DNA of 64,000 nt, from NCBI RefSeq assembly GCF_015245355.1, contig NZ_CP063311.1:3553179-3617178 (forward strand). Reading direction: 5' to 3'. A model generated the notes under the pieces. The model had not been told where the DNA came from, did no database searches, and saw only the letters and a program-made list of their open reading frames with translations. How positions within the stretch are numbered: the stretch's first letter is position 1; each line of letters opens with the position of its first letter. Shown here in pieces: positions 63,772-64,000 of the stretch. This stretch comes from Anabaenopsis elenkinii CCIBt3563. GTDB taxonomy: Bacteria; Cyanobacteriota; Cyanobacteriia; Cyanobacteriales; Nostocaceae. A program made the position numbers and the translations under genes.

Positions 63772-64000
63772 ATGGCTGCTAACTATAGCCCGTTGAGGAA
63801 TGATGAATTTGTGACGTCACAGGAAAAAGAGCTATTACAAGGGAAAAATGAAACCGCCGCGCCGAATTCGTCTTGGCACCAAGCACTGTTGGCTACCACA
63901 GGGACATTACCTCTGCAAATTTCTCGGTCACAAATACAACAAATGTCGCCTTTGGCGTTAGCCTATATAGGTGATGCAATTTACGAATTGTATGTTAGGA
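63772..64000 (+). CDS. mrnC: Mini-ribonuclease III, N-terminal part (window edge)
   Basis: From ATG 63772 a frame runs off the right edge. After a 50-residue variable N-terminus (MAANYSPLRNDEFVTSQEKE) it reads ISRSQIQQMSPLALAYIGDA and IYELYVR. The LAYIGDAIYELYVR segment is the conserved RNase III active-site region of Mini-III enzymes, which mature 23S rRNA and lack a dsRNA-binding domain. Only 76 residues are visible. The ATG is the only in-frame one in the proper region. Confidence 0.88.
   Translation, partial: MAANYSPLRNDEFVTSQEKELLQGKNETAAPNSSWHQALLATTGTLPLQISRSQIQQMSPLALAYIGDAIYELYVR

Overview
The window looks like a chromosomal segment of a filamentous, probably heterocyst-forming (Nostocales-type) cyanobacterium. 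The evidence is the frequent palindrome GCGATCGC (HIP1), cyanobacterium- or plastid-specific families (LdpA, Ycf45, Ycf35, a Ycf46 relative, a Ycf29/Rre1-like regulator, IctB, cyAbrB, the WGxxGxxG family), heptameric GGGAACA-type tandem repeats and many insertion-sequence remnants. The genus cannot be fixed from the sequence alone.

Left part (1-28,500) is mostly conserved housekeeping DNA: the start of nadD, the wall genes murC and murB, a YbaB/EbfC protein, a small tyrosine phosphatase, an Rre1-like response regulator, smpB, an IctB/O-antigen-ligase-type membrane protein, a rhomboid protease, a VOC protein overlapping a degenerate serine recombinase, a GT39 glycosyltransferase, a cyAbrB regulator, Rrf2-cobD, pyrR, an alanine-glyoxylate-type aminotransferase, the sulfate importer genes sbpA-cysT-cysW, cdaA-uppS, lysA, rimI and clpC with a clear intrinsic terminator.

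The middle part (28,600-37,450) is an AT-rich accessory or defence island. It holds hicAB, a YhdJ-like orphan adenine methyltransferase, a TspO-like gene that may be frameshifted, an intact antitoxin gene followed by a MazF-like toxin cut off by an IS tail, a retron-type reverse transcriptase followed by a protein with an R-x4-H (HEPN-like) motif, sulfiredoxin and dps, an HTH/GrpE-like fusion, an IS701-like fragment, and an intact antitoxin gene followed by a VapC toxin split by a 414-bp internally deleted IS. Both broken toxins carry the 3' end of the same transposase family.

From 37,500 to 43,000 core genes return (ycf45, ldpA, lepB, pyrC). A second plastic region (43,000-56,800) follows: about 1.4 kb without genes but with a structured RNA-like segment, an IS4-type relic with 22-bp perfect ends, WD40 debris, a secreted protein, a complete IS copy, and two near-identical WD40 genes. 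These two genes flank a minus-strand cassette coding for an Hsp70-like protein, a membrane-anchored GrpE-like protein, DUF2997, Ycf35/DUF1257 and a Ycf46 relative that has lost its ATPase core. The second WD40 gene lies between two ends of the neighbouring IS family. An AlbA_2/HATPase regulator with an in-frame 57-bp tandem repeat closes the region.

The right part (57,000-64,000) returns to core genes: tRNA-Arg(CCG), trmFO, three small conserved proteins, trpD, carA, a STAS-domain protein preceded by a second copy of the structured RNA-like segment, and the start of the mini-RNase III gene.

The best candidate for an undescribed system is the retron-type RT plus R-x4-H protein pair at 32,038-34,117. 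Next are the Hsp70-like/GrpE-like/DUF2997/Ycf35 cassette and the two related noncoding segments at about 44,221-44,360 and 62,568-62,683.
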